From Firmicutes bacterium CAG:238 (GTDB lineage: Bacteria > Bacillota > Clostridia > Peptostreptococcales > Anaerovoracaceae): a DNA stretch of 24,456 nt. Positions 24,407 through 24,456 of this stretch are shown here, piece after piece (position 1 is the stretch's first letter; each line of letters starts with the position of its first letter). The notes beneath the pieces were generated by a model that saw nothing but the letters and a program-made list of their open reading frames with translations, was not told the origin of the DNA and made no database searches. A program made the position numbers and the translations under genes. The stretch is from assembly GCA_000435615.1 (NCBI GenBank), contig FR881997.1, positions 1 to 24,456 on the forward strand, written 5' to 3'.

Positions 24407-24456
24407 GCCTGCTGATTATTCAAACTCAATCGTCCCAGGTGGCTTCCCGGTGCAGT

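Noticed and set aside
1..24456. CRISPR arrays, tRNA or rRNA genes, transposase genes
   Set aside because: No regularly spaced repeats, tRNA-like cloverleaf, rRNA stretches or transposase motifs were seen.

Overview
The window suggests a low-to-moderate GC Gram-positive anaerobe of the Clostridia. The evidence is strong AGGAGG-type ribosome binding sites, many secreted fibronectin-III-like, CAP, S-layer-homology and leucine-rich proteins, and compact AT-rich accessory genes. An exact genus cannot be given from sequence reading alone. Every convincing gene lies on the minus strand, so transcription runs from high to low coordinates.

Reading in the direction of transcription, the first block (24406 to 17736) is a visibly more AT-rich restriction-modification operon. 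It has a 41-codon ORF, two DPPY-motif adenine methyltransferases, an AlwI/N.BspD6I-family type IIS-like restriction endonuclease, a RecF/OLD-like ATPase with a TOPRIM-like C-terminus, and a third Dam-like adenine methyltransferase. Asymmetric recognition sites usually need two strand-specific methylases, which fits the first pair. The ATPase and the third methylase are the unexpected parts.

Block two (17580 to 13574) is a worn accessory zone. It holds a small DUF551-like protein, a VapD-like protein, a terminator, a decayed duplicate of a PIN/NYN gene, a two-part hypothetical gene split by one extra base in a homopolymer, a secreted FN3 protein with a structured-looking leader, and an out-of-frame FN3 fragment overlapping its end.

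Block three (13480 to 7978) is a tight PIN/NYN - WYL regulator - sbcD - sbcC operon. It couples a putative nuclease and a ligand-sensing regulator to the Mre11/Rad50-like SbcCD double-strand-end nuclease.

Block four (7960 to 3121) carries envelope and secreted functions: a CAP-domain protein cut by an in-frame amber codon from its S-layer-homology anchor, a conserved coiled-coil protein of unknown role, and a secreted FN3/LRR/transglutaminase-like protein.

Block five (3055 to the window start) is a toxin-antitoxin pair: an MqsR-like toxin and a zinc-finger + HTH + Panacea/SocA antitoxin. Its promoter has a perfect 20-bp palindrome placed between the -35 and -10 elements. The pair is followed at short distance by a dGTP triphosphohydrolase that runs off the window. 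Together with the restriction operon and the WYL/SbcCD operon, this gives the window the look of a genome-defence neighbourhood mixed with surface-protein genes.
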